DNA of 64,000 nucleotides, from positions 39,354,305-39,418,304 of the forward strand of contig OY855908.1 in the NCBI GenBank assembly GCA_963693305.1, read 5' to 3'. The position numbers and the translations under genes were made by a program. This DNA comes from Meandrina meandrites. Taxonomy: Eukaryota; Cnidaria; Anthozoa; Scleractinia; Meandrinidae. The notes under the pieces are model-generated. The model saw only the letters and a list, made by a program, of their open reading frames with translations. It was not told where the DNA came from and did no database searches. Below are positions 27,101 to 40,900 of the stretch, piece after piece. The stretch's first letter is position 1. Each line of letters opens with the position of its first letter.

Positions 27101-30100
27101 TGATATGGACCCAAATGGAAAAAAGACCTACTTAACTTCATCTCTTACCTCAACAACCTTCATCCCACTATCAAATTTACTTTGTCCCATTCATCTACAT
27201 CTACCTCTTTTCATGACATACAGGTCTCTCTCAAACGGTTTGGTATAGTTCAGACAGATCTCTATACTAAACCTACAGACAAACATCAGTATCTCCTACA
27301 CTCATCATGTCACCCCTTACACACCAAACGAGCGATTCCATTCAGCCTCACCCTAAGACTACGACGCATATGCTCTTCTGACGAAACTTTTACATTACAA
27401 ATAAATGAACTTGTCAAATACCTTAACGACCGTGGCTACAATCGCTCATTCCTCCAACACGAGATCTAGCGCGTTCATGCTATCAGACGCAACGAAACAC
27501 TCAAACCCAGTCAGACCACATCCAACCAACTCAGTAGCTGGGACAGTTTATGCAATTATCATTCCAAAAGCGTCAAATCGTCAAAAAAACTGCATAAAAA
27601 CAAACTTCAACATTGCGAAAATATTTCTAATTATTGCAAGTGAACAGCAGTAAAAGGCGATATTTAGGAAGCTGAAATATCTAAAACAGCGATTAGCGAG
27701 AAAATTTGAATATTTATATGGGGCATGCTGTGACCTCACAAACAGCTGATGGTAAGCCTGTGATAGGACGTGGCAGAATCACGTATTAAATTTTAGGCTT
27801 GTCGCACAAAAGGAAAATGCAAAAAAAAAAAATGCCGATGGCTTACAAGAGAAGCACTGTGTCTACTCACTCCAAAAACATTTATTCACTTTTCTCCTGA
27901 AAATCAGACTGGGCTTCATGAGGTGTCGAAAGGTCACCTTGTAACCTTCTACATGTCCCCCTATATCGATGGCAGTTCTAACTTACAAATTAAGAATACT
28001 CCTTATATAGAGAAACATATAAACAAATATGAGCCCATTATCATCAAGGCCCATCAGTTTCTTTAAATCTCTCGCCACAATTTATTCCTCATTGTATTCA
28101 TCGTCATCTATCACCTCAGTAAAAACATTTTGGCAGGGTTCATCTTCTTCCTCAGAGCAAGAACAGAGATCTGTGCACGCCAGTCCATTCCTACGACATT
28201 GGCATTTTCTGGCGTTTCATAGCGTTCTTAACTAAAGATTGAAAATGCCGTTTTTCGTTTTCAAATATCTATTTTAGTTTCGGAGATATCTAAGCTTCAA
28301 AAAAATAGTAAAATATCCAAATTAGGGGACTGATCTCGTCAAATACTCAACCCAACTTTTTCTCAAGTACAAAATTAAGTAATTTCGGTCAATTTTCATT
28401 GAATGTGGCAGACTAATAGTTCCACAGGTGACACCTCTACTCCCTCTTTTCCAGTCTCCATCAATTTGCTTTTGATATTTTAGAATTTTTCAGTTCGGAA
28501 AAATTCGATCCATTGATATGCTTGCCAGATCCGGCATGTAAAGCATTACTTACAAATATTAAAAAAAGAATGCCAAAATTGGCCAGATCTGAAACCTAGT
28601 ATGTTGCCATGATAACCAAGTTGTAAAGTTCGCCAAACACAACTAGCAGAGTGTTCCTGTAAAGAATTTCAATACAAATTGGTTGACATATCACTTTCTC
28701 CGTATTTAATCAGAATTCGGTTGAGCCTATGACACCATGAGTTTGTTAATTGCATTTTTGAAAAGCTTGAATATCTCTGGAAAGAAAAGAGATATTGGAG
28801 AACAGTAAACGGTATTTTTCTTCTCATATATAGAGTACTTGTAAATATTTTAAAACGAAATAAAAGATGCGAATTTTATAAAACGTAGGGACTATTTTGT
28901 TTTCTCATTTCATCAAGCAAGACTTGCCAGCCTCGTTTCCATGCTAGATCAATCACGTGACTCTCATTAATAAATATAAGCCATTTGGTGGGTTCAGGGC
29001 TGTCTAGCAAGTGTCCTCTGACTTCAGCATACATATTGAGCCTTTTTACAATGGGTAGCTTTCCAGCCTCGATCTCACGCCAGATCTATCACGTGACCCT
29101 CGAATATAGAAATAACTATTTTCCTAGCTTGAGTGTTGTTTACTTAGCCTATCTGGTGAGTTTGGTTGATATTTCTCCAACTAGAAAGAAGTTATGGCCA
29201 CTCAAAGCTTTTCAGCCTCGTTTCCATGTAGGATCACACAGGTCATTTTAAAACATCCTATTAATACCCTCTTGGCGCTTTACAAAATTGTCAACAACAT
29301 TTTTTGAGTTCCTTGTGGTCTACTTAACACTTCTTGGCCACTGGCTTGCTTTCTTCTCAAAATGCCCACGGGAGCTTTTTCTCAAACATATGCTCCTGGC
29401 CTATTACGTCGCATTGTTTACTTTATGATGAGTTTTTTCGATTTGCCCTCGGTCCAGGGACTTGCAGGCTTCGCTGGCAGGCCAGGCCAATCAGGTGCCA
29501 GAGGACAAAAGGTCAGAATCTGCTTTAGTTTTGCATAGGAATAGAAACTAAGATTTATTCTTTATAGTTGTTTTCATAACGATAACCTAAGTAATGACAT
29601 ATTTTTTACAAAAACTTAGGGGGACATTGGGGGCTGCTGAACATCACATTACCGCCAAAACATTCGGCAAATATCGCAATACCGCAAAAAATACCGCAAT
29701 TTTTTAGTAAGCCTTTAAGGTGGCAGATTCGTTGACGCAAGGGCAAGAAAAAGAAGCAAAAACGACCGTGGAAACAATGACACGGCTTTCAACTGGTTGC
29801 TAAAACAGTCAAACTGCAGATTAAAATGTGTGACAGAATAACGTTGTTTCAAGATTCTTTCTAAACGACCAGAAACGGCTAAAAAGGCCGATTGAACAAA
29901 TTTGGCAAAAATCTATCAGCAAAATTACTGGATGCGATTTTGTCAAAAAGTGGGGTCCAGTTAAACGAGAGCACATTGTTGCGGACACAAATGTTTCGGC
30001 AACAGTGTGTTTTCGTTTGCCACGGCCTTAACGCCAAGTCACACTTATTAACCCATGTTGTTTGTGTTATTTTAAGGGAGCAAGAGGTGAAAACGGAAAG

Positions 30101-31908
30101 CAAGGGCAGACGGGTGAACTAGGAAGCAGGGTATATTAAGTTTAGTCTTATTCATCAACAAGCTCAAAAATGTTCTTTTAATGAATTTATATGAACATAC
30201 CGCTTTTAATCAACTGGTCTTTTACCTCCCCCCCCCCCCCCTCCACCCAACTTTTTTTTTCATTATTATTATTTTTTGTCTTGCAGTGATGGGAGCATGT
30301 CTCCCTTTGCAAGACCCCCCATATTATAGATATAGATATAGAATCGATTGAGCGCCGCCCCGTTTGTTCGCCCCTCCCGCCGCATATAAAAGTAAAGATA
30401 TTAAAGAGCGCCCAACTTGAATAATTAAGTGCTTCCAGAGTCAAACTAAAAACAAACAAGTGCGGTAAAACGCGATTTAAACCAGTCTCGGAAATTTATT
30501 CCCCTGGACTGCTGGATTACAAGTGTTTTTCAGTTCAGTGGACATATTTCATTGCCTTCTCATCGTTGTTATCATTAAAAACATGACCCTCAAATAACCG
30601 CTGCAACCCCACGACCGAAACACTGAAAGTTTAAACATAACTCGAGAAAATGACACTAGTCGAATTCAATTAGTTACTCGCTATGTAATAAGGTGCACAG
30701 CTAGCAGCATTAACGCCACGTGCACCCGTCGCTGTGACAGAATTTGTTTTTTTTTTTCTCACGAGATAATATTATTACTGCTGTGCGGATTCACAAACGT
30801 AAGATGGTCCATGTGCGATTTGTCAGCGAAAGGGACAAAGGGCCCCAACAAAGCCAAATCATTGAATTCAGGCCCTCGCAGTCACTATATCATCTCTTCC
30901 TTATCGTCCAATTCTTCTATTATGATGATTTCTTGAACTTAAAGCACGACATCAAGTCACCGACAGGTCAAGCATCAAATGCCTTCGCTATTTCAGGAAT
31001 AAAAATAAAATAAACCAGACTACGAATTGGATTTGTATTTCTCTTTACTCGTAATCATGGTACAGTCCAGTTGGTAAACACCGGCAAGGTACAAATGAGT
31101 GTCTAGTGTTAAAAACTAGCGATGTACAACTGCAACAAAACGGCAAATTGAGCTAGATAAAGGAGGTGTACAACTTCACAAGCCCAATGAGTATAACGAT
31201 AAATGAAATAAGTATTTCGCTAAAAGCTTATATGTATGGTCACTTAATTTTCGCGCATGCATGCATCGCGAAAATAAAGTGTAATAAGGAAGTCCGAGAT
31301 GCTTTGTGATTGCAGGGACAACCGGGTGATGATGGCTTAGCTGGATTTCACGCCACTCAAGGAGAAATGGTACGACATCGTCATATATCTGTAAATTCGT
31401 CTCACGTTCAACTACATGTCTTTTTTGTCTCGAGAGAACGTGGCAACGAATCAATGCTTACATTACTTCGACTTATTATAACTTATTATGATATTTATAA
31501 GGATCTCGCACTGCCCGAACCTAAAACGGAAAGCGGAAAGAGAGTATCCTACTTCCGTTTTACAAGTGACTGGATGTCTCTCCCAGTATTTTTAAGAAAG
31601 CCAATGCCATGCACAATTTTTAAGAAAAAACTTACAAGGTTCTTAATGGATAAACATTTTTAGATGATAAACAAATATTTTTAGTTGTACGACGTATTGT
31701 TAATAGATATCTATTTGTAATTAGTTTTTAGGACGGTAGGTAGTTTTCGTAGTTTCAATTATTGTATATTTTATATTTTTAGATCTGTGACATTTGTACT
31801 TCGTATTTTTAGTTTTTAGTTTTTAGTTTTTAATACTTTTTTATTTCTATGGAGGACCTCCCTGAAAACCACGTATTTACGTGACGGGCGCTTCCTCTTT
31901 AAAGATTG

Positions 31909-31968
<60 letters not shown>

Positions 31969-34900
31969 TGCAGCATTTCATTTCAAAGGTGATGGACCGG
32001 CCTCTTTTGATCTATCAACTTTGTTGGTCTCAAAAATTTAAATTTACAATAATAATTAAGAAAAAAGAAAAGAAAAAGACCAAAAAGGAATTGCGCGAAC
32101 GGGAATGTTACCGGCGCAACCCTAAAAGCTAGTAAGAATGGTGATAGAAATACAATAAATCTAATTAATTACTTATAGTTAAAAATTATAGATAAGAATC
32201 TAATTAATTACCTATAGCTATAGTTAAAAACAAGATGCAAATAATATTAGACTCAAAAAATTAAGAGCGGTGGCAAGGGCAGTTACGGAAGAGGAACCAG
32301 GTGCAGGGCATGTCAGTATCATAGATAGTGTCCAGTAAAGTAAAATAAGTGGCGCGCAAAAAATATTTGAATAAACTTTGGCTAGAAAATTTGTCTTGAG
32401 GGGCGAGACTACAGATAGTGTGCTCGTTGCTCGTAATGGGAATGGTCACTAGTTTGGGAACTGTAACTGCTGTGGAAGAAAACTCTCAAGAATCTGGGTT
32501 GGAATTGGTATCAAAGATACATTTATCGTGAGTCTTAAATATTTCTATGACTTTCTGCTTTAGGGAGAAAAAGGAGAGGCTGGAAGTAAGGGTCGTGTAG
32601 GCTACGAAGGTCCAACGGTGAGAGTAAATTGTTATTAAAGTTAATTTTGTTGTAGAGAAAACGCTCACACCATTTGTTATGCCATGTTATGTCATGTCAT
32701 GTCATGTCATGTCATGTCATGTCATGACATGTGCCATTTCATGCCATGTCATGTCATGAATGACGTCGTCTATGTGTTGATTTTCTTTGTTCAAATCCCT
32801 GTTTTAATTAAATGTAGTTATGCGGCAACTTATTCCTTAGGGTCCCGTGGGAGAGGTAGGATTGCAGGGAGAAGTGGGGCTTCAAGGACCCAAGGTAAGA
32901 AAAGCTTCCTGCTTCAGTATTGTTTTAAGTATTTTTATGTTAGGACGTACATTTTCCCACAGGACTACATTGTTCGCAAGTAAATGACGGCAAACAAATT
33001 GTACGTTTTCAAATAAAAGCGGTATTTGTTGGATAAAGAAGAAAAAAGGACTTGCATAAAGTTTATGTTCTTCTTTATATATTTTTGACATCTTCTTTTC
33101 TTCATCTTAGGTATTCCTCGTCAAAACAAATCTTTTAAGTTAATAGACAGCCTGTAGCCTGCTCCACAAGATAAAAATGCTTACCTGTCAATTATGACAC
33201 TAATTCTATAAAAAGAAATCACCCATTTTGGATCCGTCGTCTTGGGTTTTACTACTATTTTATCACGACGTCAGGAAATGACAAATATATAAGACCTTAT
33301 ACAGCAAGGCTGCTTACAGTCAACAGCAGCCAACAGTCAACAGCAGTTGCCATGGGATGGCAACATCAGTAGTGTAGCATCCACCATTTCCCTCCTAGCA
33401 TGTCAGATCTGAAAAAAGGAGCATCTGTGTTTGTTCGCAAAAAAAAATTGTCACCATTCTTTCACAATTCAGGGTCCGAACGGAGAAGAAGGAACAGCTG
33501 GAAAAAGAGGAGAGGCGGGAGAGCAGGTTAGGACCATTTCCTTGCTTGCTTAGCTGTTACATAACCATAATTTTATATTGTTGAATTGTGTTATGGTGCA
33601 GTGCCGCTGTTTTCTTTGCTCAGTCGCTTCATTCGTATTGTAATTGTTCTTGTTGTTTTGAATCAGGGACCTGCAGGACCAAATGGTGCTAAGGGACAAA
33701 TTGGGAGTAGAGGTGAAGAGGTGGGTATCAAAAACACCTCTGGAAACAATTGCAAACCACTCATAGTTTTCTTCACTCTTTTCCTGTTTCTTAAATTTTA
33801 TGTTTTATTTATTGATGTAGGTAAAGTCTGCATACGAGCCTAGTGGCCCATCAGGCCGGAGCTTATCCCGGTTTCCGTAGCATGGAGCGACTATAGGAGT
33901 ATTTCTACTCCCCCCTGGATGGGATGCTAGTCCATCGCAGGGTTACCCCCAGCAGTAAATTCGCCGGTACCCATTTATACACCTGGGTGGAGAGAGGTAC
34001 TATGAGAGTAAAGTATCTTGCCCAAGAACACAACGCAGTGCCCCGGCCAGGGCTCGAACCCGGACCGCCCGATCCGGATTACAGCGCACTAACCATTAGG
34101 CCACCGCGCCTCCCACTTATTGATGTAGATAGATATAAAATTCTGCTTGAATAAGGATAATTTTGCCTTTTATTTCTTTGAACAGGGCGTAACAGGAGCT
34201 TCTGGAGCAAAGGGGAGTCAAGGGGAATCTGGACCATCGGTACTACTGTTCATCAAGAGAGTATGAATACTCTCTTGTGTTTATTTATTATTTGTGGAGA
34301 AGTGACACTCGAGAATACAAAATACCGTTCAGCTACCTTCAAGAAAAGAATAAACAGGATGTACCATATGATGTTAGAAAAAATCTGATGAAGTCGGTTG
34401 TTTAGATTGATTGACATAACATTCGGTAAATAGATTTTCCTTGCTCTTGCCTCTTATTTATCCAGGGAGAGCCAGGAACTAAGGGACTTACTGGGAAACC
34501 GGGAGAAAACGGGCTTAAGGTAAGTCAAACTGGTTTAAGTTTGCGAGACAAACGGGTTTAACGAGCAACGCTATCTTATATATCAGACTTACTTAGTTAT
34601 TAGAAATTCTGACACACATAATAGATCAACTCGTTTCTGTAATCTTAGCGTAAGTTGCCCTCGATATAAAAGAAACACGGAGGGCGCCAAACGTTTGGTG
34701 CAAGGACAATCAAAGAATGGAACTTGTTAGAGGAAACCTCCACTCTTACAACAAGTTGACGTTGAAATTGTTTGAAATGATGCCAAAATTCCAAATTTTA
34801 CAGGTCAAGGGAGAAATAACATTTAATAACAACAATAAATGGAAAAGTTTATGGCTTTTAAATTTCCAGCGCGCCGCCATTTTGGATTTTTATGACCTGT

Positions 34901-37900
34901 TACGGCCCCCCCCCTCTATTGTTTGGAAGCTTCCAACACGTAATACGTAACACGTCATAAAAATCCAAAATGGCGGTGCGCTGGAAATTTAAAAGCCATA
35001 AACTTTTCCATTTATTGTTGTATGTATTGTTGTATTGTATGTAGTGTATGTAGTGTATTGTATGTAGTGTTGTATTGTTGTATTTATTGTTGTTATGTAA
35101 CAATTATTCGCCAAAGGCGAAGTGAATCTCGGTGAATATTCCCCGAGACGAATATTCGCCGAGATTCACTGAGCCTGAGGCGAATAATTGTTTTAGTCTA
35201 ATTTTCAGAGGTGAATATCAAGAACTACAAAATGAAGAATTAAAAAGCGGAAACAACAAACAGAAATGCTCGCTTGCATACGTGTAAACAAGTTTAATTC
35301 ATCGTAAATAAGAATTTACACTTTAGACACTTTAGTTTAAGCAATAAAACGGAACAAAACAAACACCAAGAAAAAGACAGATATCTAGTACCTTTGATTA
35401 GTTGTTGGCGACTTCTGAACAATTATCTCAATCGTCCTGAAATGAGTAATTTTGAACTGAATAATTTTGGGTCAATCGATCGGATTGGTTTTCTCATGGC
35501 CGAGTGCGATCTACAAAACCACCGTGTTTACCATCAATTCTAATTCCTTGGGAATCATCTCTTGAAAATATTGTCGGTCCAAAAGCCTTGGCAGACAATT
35601 TTCAAAATTCCAACTGTTCTGAATACTCCGGATTTGGAGTGATTTCTTCGGACTGAACGAAAATTTCATTCAGGAAAGGCTGCCATGTTTACTTGCCTGG
35701 ATGGCAAAGGTGGCGTGGCTGAGTAACCAAGCCCTGAAATGCTATATTCACCTCCTAGCGAGGTGAATATAGCGTCATAAACTAGAGCTTTTCCACCAAT
35801 CAAAATGTTCCATTCTTATATTCACCGCTGGAAATTAGACTATTTTAAATAAATGTTATTTCTCCCTTGTCTCGTAAAATTTGGAAATTGGGAATTATTT
35901 TAAACAATTTAACGTCAACTTGTCCCAAGAGTGGTGGTTCCCTTTACATGTAAGTGTGTATACCTTAAACGGAGAGTTTTTAAGCGTTCTGCAATTTTAA
36001 ATAATGAAATTCTTACGCAATCATTCGTGTCATTCATTTTTTGATCATTTTAAATTATCATATTTTAACCAAATTAGTTATAGCATGTATTTAATATTCA
36101 TCGTTGTACATAGTTTTATTTTCTATTTTAAATTTTTAACATTTTTATTCCTGTGATTTTTTATTGTATTTCGACTTTTCTTTTTCTTTTCTGAGGGCCA
36201 CAAGTTTAATTACTGTCAAGTGTTAACCTCTTAGCACATCTGTGCACGTAGCACAATGTGGCAGAAGGCAATGTCATTTTGTTGAATTGAGATGAGAACT
36301 GTGCACATGTTACACAAGACAGCGCAACAATGCTTCAATTAATTAATGTGGTTTCTTTCATGAACTAACGTCTGACATAGTTACTTTACAATTTATATTA
36401 TTAATTTATTTAGCAATTAATTATTCATTCATCTATTTTGACAGGGATCTGCGGGCGATGTTGGATCTCCAGGTTCCCAAGGTCAACCAGGATTTCCTGT
36501 AAGTTAAATATGTCAGATTTCAAGTTTACAGCTCCTTCGATGAGAATACATACACCTTATTCGATGGTTTAACATATAATTCAATATCGTTATTGCCATT
36601 TTATTTAAGGGGTCTGATGGCTCCGTTGGTAACCCTGGCACCGCAGGACAAAGTGGTTTCCAGGTAGGACCGAGAGGGTATTATTGCAATATTACCCATT
36701 GACTATCTTTGAAAGTACAGTGTTCACTTGACAACTGCCATGTTCACTTCAACAGGGCCCCATAGGAACACCAGGCTTAGCTGGACCCGCTGGGAATAAA
36801 GGACCAATTGTGAGTTAGCCTTCCTCGTATTCTTGCCATCTCTTATCGAAAAAGCAACAGCATCCTGCTTGAATTCAACAGAAATTGATCGACACTTCTG
36901 GATACAGTTTCTTAAAATAAGTGGATTCATAAATTTGAACATTTTATCTCGTGTAGAGTCGACAAAATGACTAAATTTCCGACTAAATTTCCGAGTTATA
37001 TCTTCGACCAATGACGTGTTAGATAAAATCCAAATTTTCAAAAAATGAGGGACACAAAAAGGTTGATAACACGCACGATTGCAGAGTGTTTGTTCTGCTG
37101 CTTCGTAATTTAATGTTGTTGACCTGATTATGAGTTTTTAAAATTTCTGTTTGTTTAGGGACTAATCGGTGGTCGAGGACCAGCCGGAAAGATTGGTATG
37201 CAGGGATCAAAGGTATTTAAAAATCAATTACATGTAATACCAGCAGTCGAGAGCCATAAATCATATAAAGAAATTGACCACTAATTTTTTCTCATATAAT
37301 TTCCATATAATGTCAACACTGTTTCAAATCTAAGGTAATAACAAATGATCATAAAGGGCCAAGCCTGGAACACTAATTTTTTTATAAATATTTTGGCACT
37401 AATATTTAAATTTTTTTCTCAATTTTTTTACAAAAACTTATTTGGTCTGTTAAGTATCGTCAGACCAGCAAGTCTCTTTGACTATTTGGTCTAAAATATC
37501 AATTGAAGCTGGCCAGTTTGAGAGTTTCTAACTTCTTAAATGAAAACGAATTCCCGGTTTCAAGTAATATAAATGGAATGTAATTACCTTTATAGGGAGA
37601 AAGAGGAGACCCAGGGAATGACGGTGAAGATGGGACTGCCGGAAAAAAGGTGCGATAAAAAAACAATACTGAACTGCTTTCTTCAAAATTCGTTATATCC
37701 AACAAAATATTATTTGGTTCCATCCTTAAAAATCTTTTTTGGCACTTCACATTCCTTTTACATTACACTTGCATATCTTTTTTGTTTGGTTTCTTAGGGT
37801 GACATTGGACTACCCGGAAAAAACGGAGAGCGCGGAGAAAGGGCAAATGAAGTATGATAGAAAACTATTTGTGATTTGGGTGAATATAGTTCTGGCAAAA

Positions 37901-40900
37901 ACAAAAACTGGCAAGCGTTTATTTCCGTGACGTTATAATTTATTTCTTTTCTAGGGCTCCCCTGGAAAGAAAGGAGCCAATGGAACACCTGGCAAACCTG
38001 GCGAGAAGGTAAAATGACCACCAGAGGCATCCGCCCGCCTTGATGTTGCATGCTCATCAGTTGTTACCGCATTTATTTCAGGGTCTTCCTGGGACAGCCG
38101 GTCCAGCAGGTGACTCCGGTCTTCCAGGAGCGAAAGGAATGACGGGATCCCCTGGTTATCAAGGCGCCACCGGACCTGATGGAGAGGATGTGAGTTAAAA
38201 CCCGAGCGGGGTAGAGTGGGGTAGGGTATTAATTGTCCTAGGGTATAATCTGACATATGTTATTGTGCGTTCTTCATTGCTGGGTAACTTTTCGTGGGCT
38301 TAAGCGTGACGTAACAGGGTTAAGATAAGATAAGATAAGATAAGATAAGATAAGATAAGATAAGATAAGATAAGATAAGATAAGATAAGATAAGATAAGA
38401 TAAGATAAGATAAGATAAGATAAGATAAGATAAGATAAGATAAGATAAGATAAGATAAGATAAGATAAGATAAGATAAGATAAGATAAGATAAGATAAGA
38501 TAAGATAAGATAAGATAAGATACTTTATAAACGTGCTATATACTTAGATATACAGCTAGTTTATAGATATTCCATGATATAAATTATAAAATATCAAAAT
38601 TAAAATATGAAAATGCTAACTACTATAAAAATATACTACTACTATGATTAAAAATATAAAAAAAATAAGACGTCCTCAATTGACTGACCATCATGGTAAA
38701 AATGTAATTCTAGTATTAATAAGGGTTATTGGTATATTTCTACTGTGTTGCGTCTTGTCTTTGGGAGGCGTATAAGTGACAAATTTTATTTTTTTGTTAT
38801 GAATTCTAGTATTAATTGTAATTTTCAGGGTGTTGATGGACCTATGGGTGACACGGGGTTGCTAGGGCAACAGGGAAGTAAAGTAAGTATTTATAAAAAT
38901 AAAAGGCCTTACACAAAACAGCATCCATGATATCTCACTTATCTCATTTAGTGACTATATTACATCTTGAAGTCTTTAAAATAGCGAAAAGCAACTTCTC
39001 CAGTCTTGTGTTAAGTTTTCTTTCAAGTATGGAATATTTTTTGCATATTATATCACTACCCAGGAAATTAGACAATATTTGGGGGAAAAAGAAAAAGAAA
39101 GGAAACGGAAGTGCTTTGTTTTACAGGGAGAGCCTGGTGAACAGGGAAATGCTGGAGTGAAAGGACAAGCTGGAGAAAAGGTCATGTGATGCTATGTTAG
39201 GCACGGTGATGTAATCGAACACTGCACAACAATGAAATATTACTTATCCAACAAGCTCAAGCTAAAATACGGACTCGAAAGCAGGGTACTGTAAGGGTTA
39301 TTAAGTTGTACTCTGGGACAAGAGATCCGGGTTCCAATGCTTGAAAGAAAGCTAACAAAATGCTTGGGATATCCCTTCTGGATGGACTGGCGTCCCATCC
39401 ACGTGGAATAACAGTTGTTCCAGTCACTTTACGCTACATAAACAGGGAACAACTCCTGCGGCGAATGCCATTTTGGCTTGTGCGCAGACTAGGATGTGAC
39501 GTATGCAGGTCAGTTTGACTGGTGTTGACTAGTTTGGCCAGCTTTACCGCGATGTAGATCCCGTCTAAACGTATTACTTTCCTGCTATTATTACTGTTAA
39601 GTGCAAAATCCAAGCTAATCCAGGGCAGTTACTGTTCAAAATCTAACTGATTTGAATAGTGTTAAATGTTTAACTGTATTTCTTGACGAGACAAAGAATA
39701 ACGGCAACTACGATAATGAAAATTAAGCTATTAGCTACTGCCTGTTTTTGTTGAAAGATTTTTGAGTCTAATGCGCATGCGCTTTAGACTCTATGTAGTG
39801 GAAAAAGAGCTGTTAGCAATCCCAAGGGAATGGTTCGGGATCGATAATCGTCCGGTGTAATTGTGCTTAAACAATAGCCCGCCTCATTGCGGGCTTGGTG
39901 CGGTGATCGTAATCCAATCAGGAAGCAAGGATGTTGTTAACGAAGCAACGGTCGAACGGAGCTCGAGCACGACACGCACTTGTGAAAGAAATTGTCATGT
40001 ATGTAGTTGGAATAAATGTTTTACAGTGCAAAATAATATGAATCCTCGTTTTCAAGTGTGAAGCCACTGAAAATGTTCTCTTTCCAGCTGCATGTTTTTT
40101 TATAATCCGTGGGAAACGCAACGTGAAATCGACATCTTTTGATGAAAAGATTCCGGAAGTGACATTTGTGTTCATAAACAAAAAATAACTTTGAAAAAAA
40201 AATGGAAAATTAAATAAAATTGTAGTCAGCAATTGATTGTTCAATTCAACAGAAGCAGGATTTCATTCACAGAATGCAACTTTCATTAAATAGAGTTTTT
40301 TTCACCATTCAAGATTCAATCTAGAGCTTGAAAACAAGACAGTGTAATCAAATTACATTTCGCGCGAAATTTGCATAAATATTGAAACTTGCCAAAAAGT
40401 AGTTAAGACAGAATGAAAACTCGCTTTAATAGTTATTGAATTCCGATCTGATTGTTATTTCCATGTATTGACTATTTGGAAGCTGTTCTCAGTCATGAAA
40501 ACGAAACTCTTTCATTCAACTGCTTGTAGTGTTTAATAGACGTGAAAATATTTCGCTTAATTAAATTACATTCTGCAGGCAATGTTTTCTTTGCTCACCT
40601 GTGTCGAAACGTTAAAAGGTAATTGAAATCTTTGTTGACCAGTATTGCATAAGTTGCAAAGGAATTGAAAAAAAGTATATTTTGGCTTATTTTGATGTGA
40701 TTTAGGATATTTAGAATACTAAATAAGCGACTCTTGTCTATCTATGGGGCGGACCATAATTTTTTGTAAGCAGGGGGGTGAAAATTTTTTCAAGACAAAC
40801 AATTTTTTTTCTGTGTCGTTGTCTGTGAAAACATTTTTTCCGGTGTCATCTTCCTGCAGACAATTTCCTTCATGCCTGCAAAAAATTTAGTTGGGCTTTT

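Noticed and set aside
31881..32132. Leu-rich ORF
   Set aside because: Translation of a (TTA)n LINE tail.
38320..38521. AAGAT array as a CRISPR-like or regulatory array
   Set aside because: It is a perfect pentamer microsatellite without spacers, continuous with a LINE 3' end.
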